Shown here: piece by piece, positions 50,702-58,550 of the stretch
Layout: each line of letters starts with the position of its first letter
Position numbering within the stretch: position 1 is the stretch's first letter
Assembly (NCBI GenBank): GCA_021792235.1
Contig: JAJYVC010000002.1
Location: 1-62,545, forward strand
DNA length: 62,545 nucleotides
Reading direction: 5' to 3'
Source: Microcaldota archaeon
GTDB taxonomy: Archaea > Micrarchaeota > Micrarchaeia > Micrarchaeales > CABMGC01
Translations under genes and position numbers: made by a program
The notes under the pieces: model-generated
The model's input: only the letters and a program-made list of their open reading frames with translations
Databases searched by the model: none
Told to the model about the DNA's origin: nothing

Positions 50702-50724
50702 AATTTATATAAATTTTTTATAAC
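50702..50724. promoter_or_regulatory. Shared divergent TATA region between tdk and sodN
   Basis: The block holds TTTATATAAATT, readable on the minus strand 30-40 nt before tdk, and TTTTTTATAAC, 20-30 nt before sodN. The two TATA elements touch, so the two genes probably interfere with or balance each other's transcription. Confidence 0.5.
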
Positions 50725-50743
50725 CAGGTAATATCGTGATTGG

Positions 50744-51247
50744 ATGAGCACAATAAGAAAACTGATTGAAAGAGCGGACAAGGTATTAAGATTCCCAACT
50801 GCTTACGCGCACTGCGACATACCATGCGGCATATACGATCCTCATGCGGCGCAGGTTGCAGCACACACAGTAGTAAGGATGGACATGCTCATTGCAGATG
50901 CAATGAAGTCTGGAGCTGCAAGCGCAGAAGATAGAAACAAAATTATCAGGTACGTTGGCGTGAAGGAGCAACACGCGGAGATAGTGAAGCATGAAGTTGC
51001 AGTCATATGGGGAGACTACATGAAGCCTGAGCACGCAAAGGCGCATCCTGAGCTTCATGAGCTCGTATGGAACACGCTAAAGCTTGCGGGCAAGGCAAAG
51101 CAGAGCACCAACATACAGGATGCAGAGGCCCTGCTTGAGAGCGTGCAGAAGTTCGCAGAGGCGTTCTGGGCCACGAAGAACGTACAGACGACAAGAGCGA
51201 AATCCTTTTACCCTACAGAGAGGACCTTCGTATACCCTAAAGTATAA
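50744..51247 (+). CDS. sodN: Nickel superoxide dismutase precursor
   Basis: After a 22-residue leader (MSTIRKLIERADKVLRFPTA, YA) comes HCDIPCGIYDP, the nickel hook: His23, Cys24, Cys28 and Tyr31 correspond to His1, Cys2, Cys6 and Tyr9 of the mature enzyme. The four-helix remainder (EQHAEIVKHEVAVIWGDYMK; LVWNTLKLAGKAKQSTNIQD) is typical. It dismutes superoxide once the leader is cleaved so His23 is the free N-terminus. No export signal is seen, so the enzyme is probably cytoplasmic. Ni-SOD is mostly bacterial; archaeal cases are rare. Confidence 0.96.
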   Translation: MSTIRKLIERADKVLRFPTAYAHCDIPCGIYDPHAAQVAAHTVVRMDMLIADAMKSGAASAEDRNKIIRYVGVKEQHAEIVKHEVAVIWGDYMKPEHAKAHPELHELVWNTLKLAGKAKQSTNIQDAEALLESVQKFAEAFWATKNVQTTRAKSFYPTERTFVYPKV

Positions 51248-51249
51248 GC

Positions 51250-51534
51250 ATGAGGCTTCCTCTGATGATATACAGGGTTGCTGAGCGCAGCATGGAGCCA
51301 TCCATAATGGAAGGCTCATATGTCATAGTAAACTGCTGGCCGCTCAGAATGCGCAGAGATGACGTGGTCGTTGCAAAGGATCCTTACGGAAGAATCATAG
51401 TCAAGAGAGTGAAGAGGGTGAAGGACGGAAAGCTCTTCCTTGTTGGAGACAACGCACGCAGGAGCATTGACAGCAGGAGGTTCGGATGGGTGGATATGGA
51501 AAGGGCATTTGGCAAGGTCATCGCCGTTGTCTAA
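51250..51534 (+). CDS. sodX: S26-family protease, probable Ni-SOD maturation protease (SodX)
   Basis: 94 aa. Catalytic Ser14 lies in ERSMEPSIMEGSYV and the general-base Lys52 in GRIIVKRVKRVKDG; GDNARRSIDSRRFG is the signal-peptidase box. No membrane anchor is present, unlike normal signal peptidases, as in SodX proteins. It starts 2 nt after the sodN stop, so the two are co-translated. It should remove the Ni-SOD leader between Ala22 and His23. Confidence 0.9.
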   Translation: MRLPLMIYRVAERSMEPSIMEGSYVIVNCWPLRMRRDDVVVAKDPYGRIIVKRVKRVKDGKLFLVGDNARRSIDSRRFGWVDMERAFGKVIAVV

Positions 51535-51608
51535 AGAGCGTGGGCTTCCTTGTTGAGAATAAAGTGAGCTATCATGAAAAAGCGGTTTTGCCCGTTTTAC
51601 GCCGTAAA

Positions 51609-51665
51609 CCTTATATAGAATAGATGGCATAGCATCATGGAGTTAATCCTTATCTGAAAGAGGTG
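51609..51665 (+). promoter_or_regulatory. TATA box and ribosome site of the UDP-sugar operon
   Basis: CCTTATATAG (51609-51618) is a good TATA box, and GAGGTG (51660-51665) sits 8 nt before the ATG of the dehydrogenase. The leader is about 30-40 nt. This is one of the clearest Shine-Dalgarno sites in the window. Confidence 0.6.
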
Positions 51666-51673
51666 TCTGCAAG

Positions 51674-52906
51674 ATGAAGATAGGAGTTGTTGGACTTGGC
51701 TATGTAGGCATAGTGACTGCAGCGGTGCTAGCTGACAAAGGCAACGATGTGATAGGCGTAGACATTAGCGCCGAGCGTGTCGAGGCGCTGAGAAAAGGCC
51801 CTACGCCGATCTACGAACCAGGACTTAAGGAGATGCTTAAGAGGAATAGCAACAGACTTGAGTTCTCATCCGACTACGCACGGCTCAGAGGCGCAGCTGC
51901 GGTCTTCATAGTCGTGCCTACCCCTACATTGAATGGGAAGATCAATCTGAGCTACGTCAAAGACGCTGCAGGCAGAGTTGCGGCAGTGGAAAAGAGCGCG
52001 GTGCTCGTAATAAAAAGCACAGTGGTCCCCGGCACTGCCAGAGAGCTACGTGCAAGGACTGGGCTCAAGGTAGTCTCCAATCCTGAATTCACAAGCGAAG
52101 GCAACGGAGTACGAGATACCCTCGAACCAAGCAGAGTAATAATAGGCTCGGCCGAAAAGAAGCCTGGAGACTTGGTTGAAGAGATATGGTCTTTCGCAAA
52201 ATCACCGGTGATAAGGACCAACAACGAAAACGCAGAGCTCATCAAGTACGCCAGCAATGCATTCCTTGCAACGAAGATATCGTTCATAAACGAGATAGCA
52301 AACCTATGCGAACGGATACCTGGATGCGACGTTGATGTTATTGCAAAAGGAATGGGTCTTGACAGGAGAATCGCGCCGTACTTCCTCAAGGCAGGCATAG
52401 GGTACGGGGGCTCATGCTTTCCCAAGGATACCAATGCCCTGGCCTCTTTCGCCAGGGAAAAGGGTGAGAGGATGAGCGTTATCGAGGCGGCGATAAAGGT
52501 AAATGAGGAGAGGATAGACAGAGTAATTGAGCATATAAGGTCATCAGTCAAAGATATCCATGGAAAGCGCATCGGAGTGCTTGGCGCAGCATTCAAGGAA
52601 GATACCGATGACGTAAGGGAATCTCAGGCAGTCAGGCTGATGGAGAGGCTCGGAAAGGAGAAGGCAATTGTAGTGGCATACGATCCGATGGCCAAGTCAA
52701 TACCTGTGCCTGGAGTGATGAGAGTGGGAAGCGTGAAGGAATGCGTTGAGGGCTCAGATGTGGTAGTGGTCGCAACCGAGTGGCCGCAGTTCAGGAAGAT
52801 AGGGCAGATGGCAGGCAGAAAACCAGTCATAGACGCAAGGAGGGTGCTTGACAGAAACGATTTTAAGAACTTCAGGGCAATAGGGCTTGGTAATGATGAG
52901 GATTAG
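51674..52906 (+). CDS. UDP-glucose 6-dehydrogenase
   Basis: 410 aa: NAD-binding MKIGVVGLGYVGIVTAAVLA, FIVVPTPTLNGKINLSYV, VIKSTVVPGTARELR, the lysine region ELIKYASNAFLATKISFINE, the thiohemiacetal cysteine in GYGGSCFPKDTNAL, and a C-terminal UDP-binding domain (GAAFKEDTDDVRESQA). It oxidises UDP-glucose to UDP-glucuronate. The next gene supplies UDP-glucose, which favours this over UDP-ManNAc or GDP-mannose dehydrogenase. Confidence 0.92.
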   Translation: MKIGVVGLGYVGIVTAAVLADKGNDVIGVDISAERVEALRKGPTPIYEPGLKEMLKRNSNRLEFSSDYARLRGAAAVFIVVPTPTLNGKINLSYVKDAAGRVAAVEKSAVLVIKSTVVPGTARELRARTGLKVVSNPEFTSEGNGVRDTLEPSRVIIGSAEKKPGDLVEEIWSFAKSPVIRTNNENAELIKYASNAFLATKISFINEIANLCERIPGCDVDVIAKGMGLDRRIAPYFLKAGIGYGGSCFPKDTNALASFAREKGERMSVIEAAIKVNEERIDRVIEHIRSSVKDIHGKRIGVLGAAFKEDTDDVRESQAVRLMERLGKEKAIVVAYDPMAKSIPVPGVMRVGSVKECVEGSDVVVVATEWPQFRKIGQMAGRKPVIDARRVLDRNDFKNFRAIGLGNDED

Positions 52907-53705
52907 AAAGGCAGTCATACCTGCCGCAGGGCTGGGCACAAGGCTTTACCCTATGACAAGGGCGCAGCCAAAGGAGATGCTGCCTGTACTAGACAAGCCA
53001 GTCATACATTATGTAGTCGAAGAGGCAGTGAATTCGGGCCTTGACGAGATACTCGTCATTGTAGGCAGGGGAAAGGAGGCCATAATAAATTATTTCGACA
53101 AGAGCAGCATGGACGACAAGGTGAAGGACGATTACGGCCTGTCTAGCTTCCCGAACATACTCTTCGTGAGGCAGAAGGAGCAGTTGGGATTCGCTGATGC
53201 CGTAAGATGCGCCAGATCATTTGTCGGAGATGATCCGTTTGTGGTACTTGCTGGAGACACGATATACAGATCCGGCAGGAAGGAGACTGTGACTTCGCAG
53301 CTCACCAGCGTTCTCGTGAAAAGGCACGAGCCAGTGATAGGACTTGAGAAGGTGCCCAAAGAACTGATAAGGAACTATGGAATCATAGATGGCAGCAAGG
53401 AAGATGGAAGGATATGGAAGATAAGAGATATGGTGGAGAAGCCTGATCCGGGCGACGCACCAAGCAATATGGGTGCAATAGGCCTGTATGCGCTTACTCC
53501 AGATATATTCGATTTCATAGACAGGATAAAGCCAGGAAAGAATTGCGAATACCAGCTTACCGACGCGCTCAGGCTCCTTGCAAAGGAGAAGACCCTTCTG
53601 GGCTATGAGATAGAAGGGAAGAGATACGACATCGGCACCAAGGAGCTGTGGGTCAGCACGTTCATGGAGTTTGCAAGAAGCGATCCTAGGTTCGGGAGGA
53701 GGTAG
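52893..53705 (+). CDS. galU: UTP-glucose-1-phosphate uridylyltransferase
   Basis: ~270 aa nucleotidyltransferase: KAVIPAAGLGTRLYPMTRAQ, PKEMLPVLDKPVIHYVVEEA, LFVRQKEQLGFADAVRCARS, FVVLAGDTIY and EYQLTDALRLL. It makes UDP-glucose. It overlaps the dehydrogenase gene by 14 nt. ATG 52893 and 52896 are equivalent choices; the TTG at 52887 is less likely. Confidence 0.94.
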   Translation: MMRIRKAVIPAAGLGTRLYPMTRAQPKEMLPVLDKPVIHYVVEEAVNSGLDEILVIVGRGKEAIINYFDKSSMDDKVKDDYGLSSFPNILFVRQKEQLGFADAVRCARSFVGDDPFVVLAGDTIYRSGRKETVTSQLTSVLVKRHEPVIGLEKVPKELIRNYGIIDGSKEDGRIWKIRDMVEKPDPGDAPSNMGAIGLYALTPDIFDFIDRIKPGKNCEYQLTDALRLLAKEKTLLGYEIEGKRYDIGTKELWVSTFMEFARSDPRFGRR

Positions 53706-53706
53706 G

Positions 53707-54102
53707 GTGGCGCGGAAGACGATTCTCAGGCTTTCAAGGCTACCCAAGACATGGATAATAGACATAGACGGCGTTATATTCCCCCATAATCATTACCTTG
53801 ACCCAGCCAAGGCAGGCACTGAGAAACCCCTGCCTGGGATAAAGCAGCTGCTTGACAAGGTAGGGGAGGAGGACAGAGTCGTAATAATGACTGCAAGAAA
53901 GAAGAGATATGCTAGCTATACCAAGAGGATGCTTAAGAAGTTCGGGATAAGATATGACGTGCTGCTTACAGGGATGCCGCACGGGGAGAGGATCCTTATA
54001 AACGACATAAAGACAGACGGCCTTAGGACCGCGTATGGAATAAATGTCAAGAGAGATGACGGAGTGAAGGGAGTGAAGGTCTACATAGGCAGCCGGAAGT
54101 AG
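53707..54102 (+). CDS. HAD-superfamily hydrolase, small
   Basis: 131 aa from a GTG one base after the galU stop. The nucleophile/acid pair is in TWIIDIDGVIFPHNHYL, the Ser/Thr motif in VVIMTARKKRYASY, and the Lys and Asp motifs appear in MPHGERILINDIKTDG. Lacking a cap domain, it resembles capsule-cluster phosphatases. Next to sugar-nucleotide genes it may act on a sugar phosphate, but that is inference. Confidence 0.8.
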   Translation: MARKTILRLSRLPKTWIIDIDGVIFPHNHYLDPAKAGTEKPLPGIKQLLDKVGEEDRVVIMTARKKRYASYTKRMLKKFGIRYDVLLTGMPHGERILINDIKTDGLRTAYGINVKRDDGVKGVKVYIGSRK

Positions 54103-54114
54103 ATGCTGCAGGAT

Positions 54115-54843
54115 TCATCTGCCATGCTTCCTGACAAAGGCCTCGACATCATAGAAATCCTTGAGGTTACTTAGTATCTTATCTTCCCTCCAATCCCACC
54201 ACTTTATCCTAAGAAGCGCATCAATTACCTGCTTGCTGAACCTAAATCTTACCTTCCTTGCCGGAGCGCCGACGACAACCGAGTATGGCTCAACATCCTT
54301 TGTAACAACAGCCCTTGCGCCTATGACTGCTCCGTCACCTATCTTCACGTTGCCTATTATAACCACGTCAGAGCCGAACCACACATCGTTGCCTATCACC
54401 ACCTCCCCATAGCTGTCCTTGTGATATCTTTCGTAATGATCCCTGCCACGCCTGTCGAGGAAGAGGTTGTTCATGCTGTTGGACACGAATTCTGGGGTGT
54501 GCGCCTTTGAGAGTATTATTGTAAGGTTGCCGCTTGCCTGTGTGAAGCTTCCTATGCTTATCTCATACCTCTTTCCCCTTGCTGGAACATAGCCTACATT
54601 GATCTGGTCCGGGCAGTACGAATACCTGCCTATGGAAACCCTGCACTGGGAATCATCAAGAGGTATTGAAGTATACATCCACGAGTGCCTGAACCTCTTT
54701 AGGTAGCTGCGCTTAAGGAGATATTTATGGAATCCGCCACCGCCGAAGATTATCCTGAGACTGTCTCTTGCCTGGTAAAGCGCCTTGTACGCGCCCGGGC
54801 TCCTGTTCAGCAGGCCATCTATAGCTCCGTCGGACATACACAT
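54115..54843 (-). CDS. Hexapeptide-repeat (CatB/LacA-like) acetyltransferase
   Basis: 242 aa. Left-handed beta-helix repeats run from ~70 to 205: VSIGRYSYCPDQINVGY, GEVVIGNDVWFGSDVVIIGN, VKIGDGAVIGARAVVTKDVE, PYSVVVGAPARKVRFRFS. The C-terminus has RIKWWDWREDKI, common in this group. It transfers acetyl from CoA to a sugar hydroxyl, probably on surface glycans. It is on the opposite strand to the UDP-sugar operon. Confidence 0.9.
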   Translation of the reverse strand: MCMSDGAIDGLLNRSPGAYKALYQARDSLRIIFGGGGFHKYLLKRSYLKRFRHSWMYTSIPLDDSQCRVSIGRYSYCPDQINVGYVPARGKRYEISIGSFTQASGNLTIILSKAHTPEFVSNSMNNLFLDRRGRDHYERYHKDSYGEVVIGNDVWFGSDVVIIGNVKIGDGAVIGARAVVTKDVEPYSVVVGAPARKVRFRFSKQVIDALLRIKWWDWREDKILSNLKDFYDVEAFVRKHGR

Positions 54844-54917
54844 AAAGACTGCATAAAAAAGCTTTTATAACTAATAGGGGATATTATTCCTGCAATTAGA
54901 CAACGTTGAGTGATACT

Positions 54918-55451
54918 ATGGGAAAGCTAAGGCCTGCAAGGTCGGTAAGGGGCATACACAGCCAGGCATGGGCGAGATATTCGGTCAAGAAGCCTAAGAA
55001 GAACTATGTCAAGTCTCTTCCCCACACCAGCCTGATGATATTCAACATGGGCATGAACAGGCCCACGTACGACACAGTATATACGCTCAGCTCAGACCAG
55101 GACGTGCAGCTCCGGTCAAATGCGCTAGAGGCTGCAAGACAGGTGGCAAACAAGCACCTTGAGAGGGAGCTAATAAACAACTATCACTTCACACTGCTTA
55201 CTTATCCTCACAATGTGATCAGGGAGAAGAAGAGGGCCACTGGTGCAGGAGCAGACCGTCTATCGCAGGGAATGTCGCTGTCTTTCGGAAGCCCGTCGTC
55301 TGTCTGCGCGCGAGTAAAGAAAGGGCAGGTAGTGTTCAGGCTCAGGACCTTTGCAAGCTCAAAGAACGTGGCAAGGGAGGCGCTCAAGAGGGCTTCCTCG
55401 AAGCTATCAGGCACATACACCATAACTGCCACCCAAGCCGCAGCTGCCTGA
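54918..55451 (+). CDS. rpl10e: Ribosomal protein uL16 (archaeal L10e)
   Basis: 177 aa: MGKLRPARSVRGIHSQAWAR, KSLPHTSLMIFNMGMNRPTY, YHFTLLTYPHNVIREKKRAT and GMSLSFGSPSSVCARVKKGQ. It binds near the A-site tRNA elbow. ATG 54918 is preferred to TTG 54906. A TATA-like GCTTTTATAAC lies 47-57 nt upstream and is shared, in reverse, with the acetyltransferase gene. Confidence 0.96.
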   Translation: MGKLRPARSVRGIHSQAWARYSVKKPKKNYVKSLPHTSLMIFNMGMNRPTYDTVYTLSSDQDVQLRSNALEAARQVANKHLERELINNYHFTLLTYPHNVIREKKRATGAGADRLSQGMSLSFGSPSSVCARVKKGQVVFRLRTFASSKNVAREALKRASSKLSGTYTITATQAAAA

Positions 55452-55465
55452 TTGGCGGTGGATTG

Positions 55466-55750
55466 ATGGAAGGCCCTCAAGCCCAGAGAAAGCAGATCTT
55501 GTTGGATGAACTAATCTGGATAAGGTCTAGGATTGGAGCAGATATAGAATCGCTGCCTGGCGTAAGCAATATCGGATTTGGGGTAGGCGATGGAAGCTTC
55601 TTCATTAGGGTGGGAATGCGTGAGAGGAATATGGCTACTGAAGGAAGGATACATGAGCTACTTGAAGGAGTCCCCCACAGGATAATGGGGCAGAACCAGA
55701 CGGGATGGGGGCAGGAGGCATCAGTAGACCTGAAGAGGTCAAGAAGGTGA
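55466..55750 (+). CDS. Hypothetical protein, 94 aa
   Basis: No family recognised. It starts 14 nt after L10e, so it is probably co-transcribed with it. The sequence is mixed charged with a helical start (RKQILLDELIWIRSRIGADI) and a central glycine-rich beta part (GVSNIGFGVGDGSFFIRVGM), ending basic (DLKRSRR). Its last 12 nt overlap the end of the convergent isomerase gene. Confidence 0.65.
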   Translation: MEGPQAQRKQILLDELIWIRSRIGADIESLPGVSNIGFGVGDGSFFIRVGMRERNMATEGRIHELLEGVPHRIMGQNQTGWGQEASVDLKRSRR

Positions 55751-56275
55751 CTGTTTCTTAGCGTTGTAGTGCTTTATCACATCGTTTATGGCTATACGCA
55801 GCCAGGGCGTATATGATTTCTGGTTGTTCTCCAGCTCCTCCTTTAGCGCGCCCAGGCTTATCCATCTCCAAGCCTGCACCTCGTCCGGATTTGGCTTTGG
55901 ATCTGATTCATAAGTGCCAAAGATGACATGGTCGAATTCATGCTCTGTTAGCTCCTTGTCCATCTTTGCCTCGTACTCGAAGGCAAACACCTCATTTAGT
56001 TCGGTATCGAAGCCCATCTCCTCCTTGAGCCTCCTGTGCGCTGCTTGCACTGGAGTCTCGCCGATCCTGGGATGGCTGCAGACAGTATTGGACCACAGGC
56101 CGCCGCCATGGTACTTTGATAACGCCCTCTGCTGCAGCATAGTCTCTCCCCTGTCATTGAATATGAATATGGAGAACGCCCTGTGCAGCTTGCCTCCGTT
56201 CTGATGCGCCTTAAGCTTCTCCTCCAGACCTATCTGGTTATCATTATGGTCTACGAGTATTACCTGCTCTGGCAT
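55739..56275 (-). CDS. idi: Isopentenyl-diphosphate delta-isomerase, type I
   Basis: 178 aa Nudix-fold enzyme: MPEQVILVDHNDNQIG start, metal His24 and His31, catalytic C66 in WSNTVCSHPR, the Nudix helix RRLKEEMGFD, and the catalytic Glu region DKELTEHEFDHV. It interconverts IPP and DMAPP, completing the link to the mevalonate genes elsewhere in the window. Many archaea use the type II flavoenzyme instead. The long frame upstream is unrelated sequence and is rejected. Confidence 0.95.
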   Translation of the reverse strand: MPEQVILVDHNDNQIGLEEKLKAHQNGGKLHRAFSIFIFNDRGETMLQQRALSKYHGGGLWSNTVCSHPRIGETPVQAAHRRLKEEMGFDTELNEVFAFEYEAKMDKELTEHEFDHVIFGTYESDPKPNPDEVQAWRWISLGALKEELENNQKSYTPWLRIAINDVIKHYNAKKQSPS

Positions 56276-56356
56276 GCAATCAGTATGGTATTGCACAGAA
56301 AGCAATATATATGTGGCAATGCAATGGTTTTCCTGACGGTATAATCTGTTTTTGCA

Positions 56357-57292
56357 ATGATGAATATGCGCATATTGCTGCAGTTTCCCGAGGGCTTGAA
56401 GCAGGAGGCTCTTAGGCATGCCAAGGAGCTTGAGGGACAGGGGAACGAGGTGGTAGTATCCGCCACCCCCACATTTGGTGCGTGCGACCTGGCAATTGAC
56501 GAGGCGAAGAACATCGGCGCTGAGAAGATAGTCCATTTCGGCCATGCGGAATTCCACAGAGTAGATTTCAACGTCGAATACGTGCCTTATCAGATCAATG
56601 CTGATTTCAGCATACTAGACAGGGCCGTTGAGCCGCTCAGGCAGTTCAAGACAGTAGGAATAGTCACCACGATACAGCACATACACCAGCTCGACAAGGT
56701 TGCTGACTTCTTTAGGCAGCATGGCAAAGAGGTGGTGATAGGCAAGCCTTACGGCTTCGCGAAGAAGCCTGGCCAGATACTCGGGTGCGATGCTGGCAGT
56801 GCGGCAAGCGTAAATGGCAGGGTTGATGCGTTGGTATACTTCGGCGGGGGTATGTTTCACCCTCTTGGTGCGCTTCTGGTGACTACTAAGCCGTTCCTTC
56901 TGATAGAGCCGTTCCAGGGCACAGTGGAGTTCATAGACAAGTACAGGGAAATATATTCCAAGAGGAGCAGGGGCAAGATCCTTGCATCTGTTGATGCAAA
57001 GAACATCGGCATACTTGTGACAACTAAGAACGGTCAGAACAACATGCCAATGGCCAGGATACTTAAGGCAAAGGCAGAGTCCGCAGGGCTGAGCGCTGCA
57101 ATACTCGTATCGAATACCTTCGACTTCGGATCGATAAACAACATGCTTGAGTTCGATGCATTCGTGAACACCGCATGCCCCAGGATATCGATAGATGATA
57201 CAGACAGGCTCAGGAAGCCCCTGCTAAGCGCTAACGAGTTCAATGAAGTCCTCAGAATAAAGGACGAACTAAAAGGAGGGCGCAAACGCTAA
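56357..57292 (+). CDS. dph2: Diphthamide biosynthesis enzyme Dph2
   Basis: 311 aa non-canonical radical SAM protein. Three cluster-binding cysteines, one per domain: C43 in PTFGACDLAIDEA, C144 in ILGCDAGSA, and C274 in NTACPRISIDD. It transfers the 3-amino-3-carboxypropyl group from SAM to the histidine of elongation factor 2. Three in-frame ATGs open the gene; the first is used. Its stop codon overlaps the stop codon of the convergent pilin gene. Confidence 0.95.
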   Translation: MMNMRILLQFPEGLKQEALRHAKELEGQGNEVVVSATPTFGACDLAIDEAKNIGAEKIVHFGHAEFHRVDFNVEYVPYQINADFSILDRAVEPLRQFKTVGIVTTIQHIHQLDKVADFFRQHGKEVVIGKPYGFAKKPGQILGCDAGSAASVNGRVDALVYFGGGMFHPLGALLVTTKPFLLIEPFQGTVEFIDKYREIYSKRSRGKILASVDAKNIGILVTTKNGQNNMPMARILKAKAESAGLSAAILVSNTFDFGSINNMLEFDAFVNTACPRISIDDTDRLRKPLLSANEFNEVLRIKDELKGGRKR

Positions 57293-57825
57293 GCGGCCTT
57301 GGCAATTATCCTTGCCATCTCAACGTAATAAGTGGTTGACGGATTTGTTGAGGTGGTGTATTCTGCCCATATTGTACCAGTGAGTACGGTGCCTACGCCC
57401 CAAGTTATTCCTGGGGGGGAGTAGATTGACACCTGCGCTGTCTGGCCAGATTGCAATCCGCCAGGTATCACGGCATCTACTTCATTAGGCTTGTTGTATA
57501 TCTGGGACGGTATGCCGCTTGCTGTAAAAGATGAGGAGTTGGCTTCTGTTATGTAGTAGATGGTGACTGTTGGCCAGTTTACGCCGGTATTCTGGCCTAC
57601 GATAAATGTTGCCTGCGCAGGGCTAGCACCACGGTTTGCAAGGAAGGTCACTGAATTGCATGCGAATCCTGGCAGCGGAGTGCAAGCGGTCTGCAGTGGA
57701 TTTCCGCTGTTCTGCGAGAAGGTGAATGCGATTACTATTACTATTGCGATTATGAGGATCGCCCAGCCATACGTGATCAAGTACTCCATTGCACTCTGAA
57801 GCTTTAGGTTTTTCATATATTTCAC
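57289..57825 (-). CDS. Type IV pilin-like protein with QSAMEYL signal (copy 2)
   Basis: 178 aa: KLQSAMEYLITYGWAILIIA is a class III-type signal with Glu at the fifth position, followed by a hydrophobic helix to ~35. The mature part is beta-rich with two early cysteines (QTACTPLPGFACNSVTFLA) and ends NPSTTYYVEMARIIAKAA. It is a paralogue of the upstream 186-aa gene. It is probably a surface filament subunit using assembly genes shared or elsewhere. Confidence 0.82.
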   Translation of the reverse strand: MKYMKNLKLQSAMEYLITYGWAILIIAIVIVIAFTFSQNSGNPLQTACTPLPGFACNSVTFLANRGASPAQATFIVGQNTGVNWPTVTIYYITEANSSSFTASGIPSQIYNKPNEVDAVIPGGLQSGQTAQVSIYSPPGITWGVGTVLTGTIWAEYTTSTNPSTTYYVEMARIIAKAA

Positions 57826-57868
57826 TTGATCGTGCTCAGTTTCGACCTTCCTCAGTGTAATGATACAG

Positions 57869-57900
57869 AAATAAAAATAAAAAGAAAGGAAAAGAAAAAG
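57869..57900 (-). terminator. Pyrimidine-rich terminator after pilin copy 1
   Basis: Read on the minus strand, a run of T with scattered C begins within a dozen bases of the pilin stop (CTTTTTCTTTTCCTTTC then TTTTTATTTTTATTT). T-rich tracts end transcription in archaea without a hairpin. It would uncouple the first pilin from the second. Confidence 0.6.
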
Positions 57901-57909
57901 CAGGCTGAA

Positions 57910-58470
57910 TTATACCTGCTTTAGGTTTACTCCTGTTGTCAGCTGTTGTGCGTATACTACACTACTTGATGACGTTGTGTAAACCGCCCAAATCTGGCCG
58001 GATGCCGAGGCTCCATTTGACCCTGAATTGCTGTTAGGGAAGTATACCGAAACGGCCTGTCCGCTGGCAATGGTGGTTGATCCTCCATTCAAAATTGTTC
58101 CGCATATTGGACCAATTGTTCCTCCGGTTCCTAAAGTTATAGAATTGGTTTGCATTACACCAGGAAGGCAGTTAAGTGCAGGCGAGCTGCCTGTTACCCA
58201 AGCCAAGGTGTATCCATTTGGTATCCATACGATATTGGCGCTTGCCCAAGTTGTACCTGTTGCCTGACCGACGATTGCATTAAATGCGCCGCTTGTTAGT
58301 ACTGGACTCTGGCACGTGATTCCTGACTGAGCAAGACATGTAGTGCCCAGTGGACTTCCTCCCAGTATTCCTAGGGAGAACAATGCTACCATGACAACAG
58401 CTATGATGAGTATTGCCCACCCGTAGGTCATCAGGTATTCCATAGCGCTTTGTAGCTTTATATTTGCCAT
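57910..58470 (-). CDS. Type IV pilin-like protein with QSAMEYL signal (copy 1)
   Basis: 186 aa: MANIKLQSAMEYLMTYGWAI, then a helix to ~35. The mature part is Ser/Thr/Gly-rich with cysteines (TTCLAQSGITCQSP; ALNCLPG; GPICGTIL) that could form two disulfides, and ends SVVYAQQLTTGVNLKQV. A strong TATA box and a following T-tract mark a self-contained, probably abundant transcript. The near-identical N-terminus to copy 2, with diverged mature domains, indicates duplication. Confidence 0.85.
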   Translation of the reverse strand: MANIKLQSAMEYLMTYGWAILIIAVVMVALFSLGILGGSPLGTTCLAQSGITCQSPVLTSGAFNAIVGQATGTTWASANIVWIPNGYTLAWVTGSSPALNCLPGVMQTNSITLGTGGTIGPICGTILNGGSTTIASGQAVSVYFPNSNSGSNGASASGQIWAVYTTSSSSVVYAQQLTTGVNLKQV

Positions 58471-58508
58471 AAAAGACCCTTTTTCTTAATTTTTAAGCAA
58501 CTGAAAAG

Positions 58509-58518
58509 TATTTAAATA
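58509..58518 (-). promoter_or_regulatory. TATA box of pilin copy 1
   Basis: The minus strand reads TATTTAAATA 39-48 nt before the ATG, implying a leader of about 15-20 nt. It resembles the TATA box of the ribosomal operon, consistent with high expression. Confidence 0.6.
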
Positions 58519-58550
58519 TGCTTCTTGCCGTTCCAATATTATGGTTGAAG

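Noticed and set aside
51952..52596. 214-aa minus-strand frame in the UDP-glucose dehydrogenase gene
   Set aside because: Antisense shadow; the plus strand has the full dehydrogenase motif set.
56276..56557. N-terminal extension of the IPP isomerase frame
   Set aside because: It is antisense to the start of dph2 and unlike any isomerase; the family begins at MPEQVILVDH.
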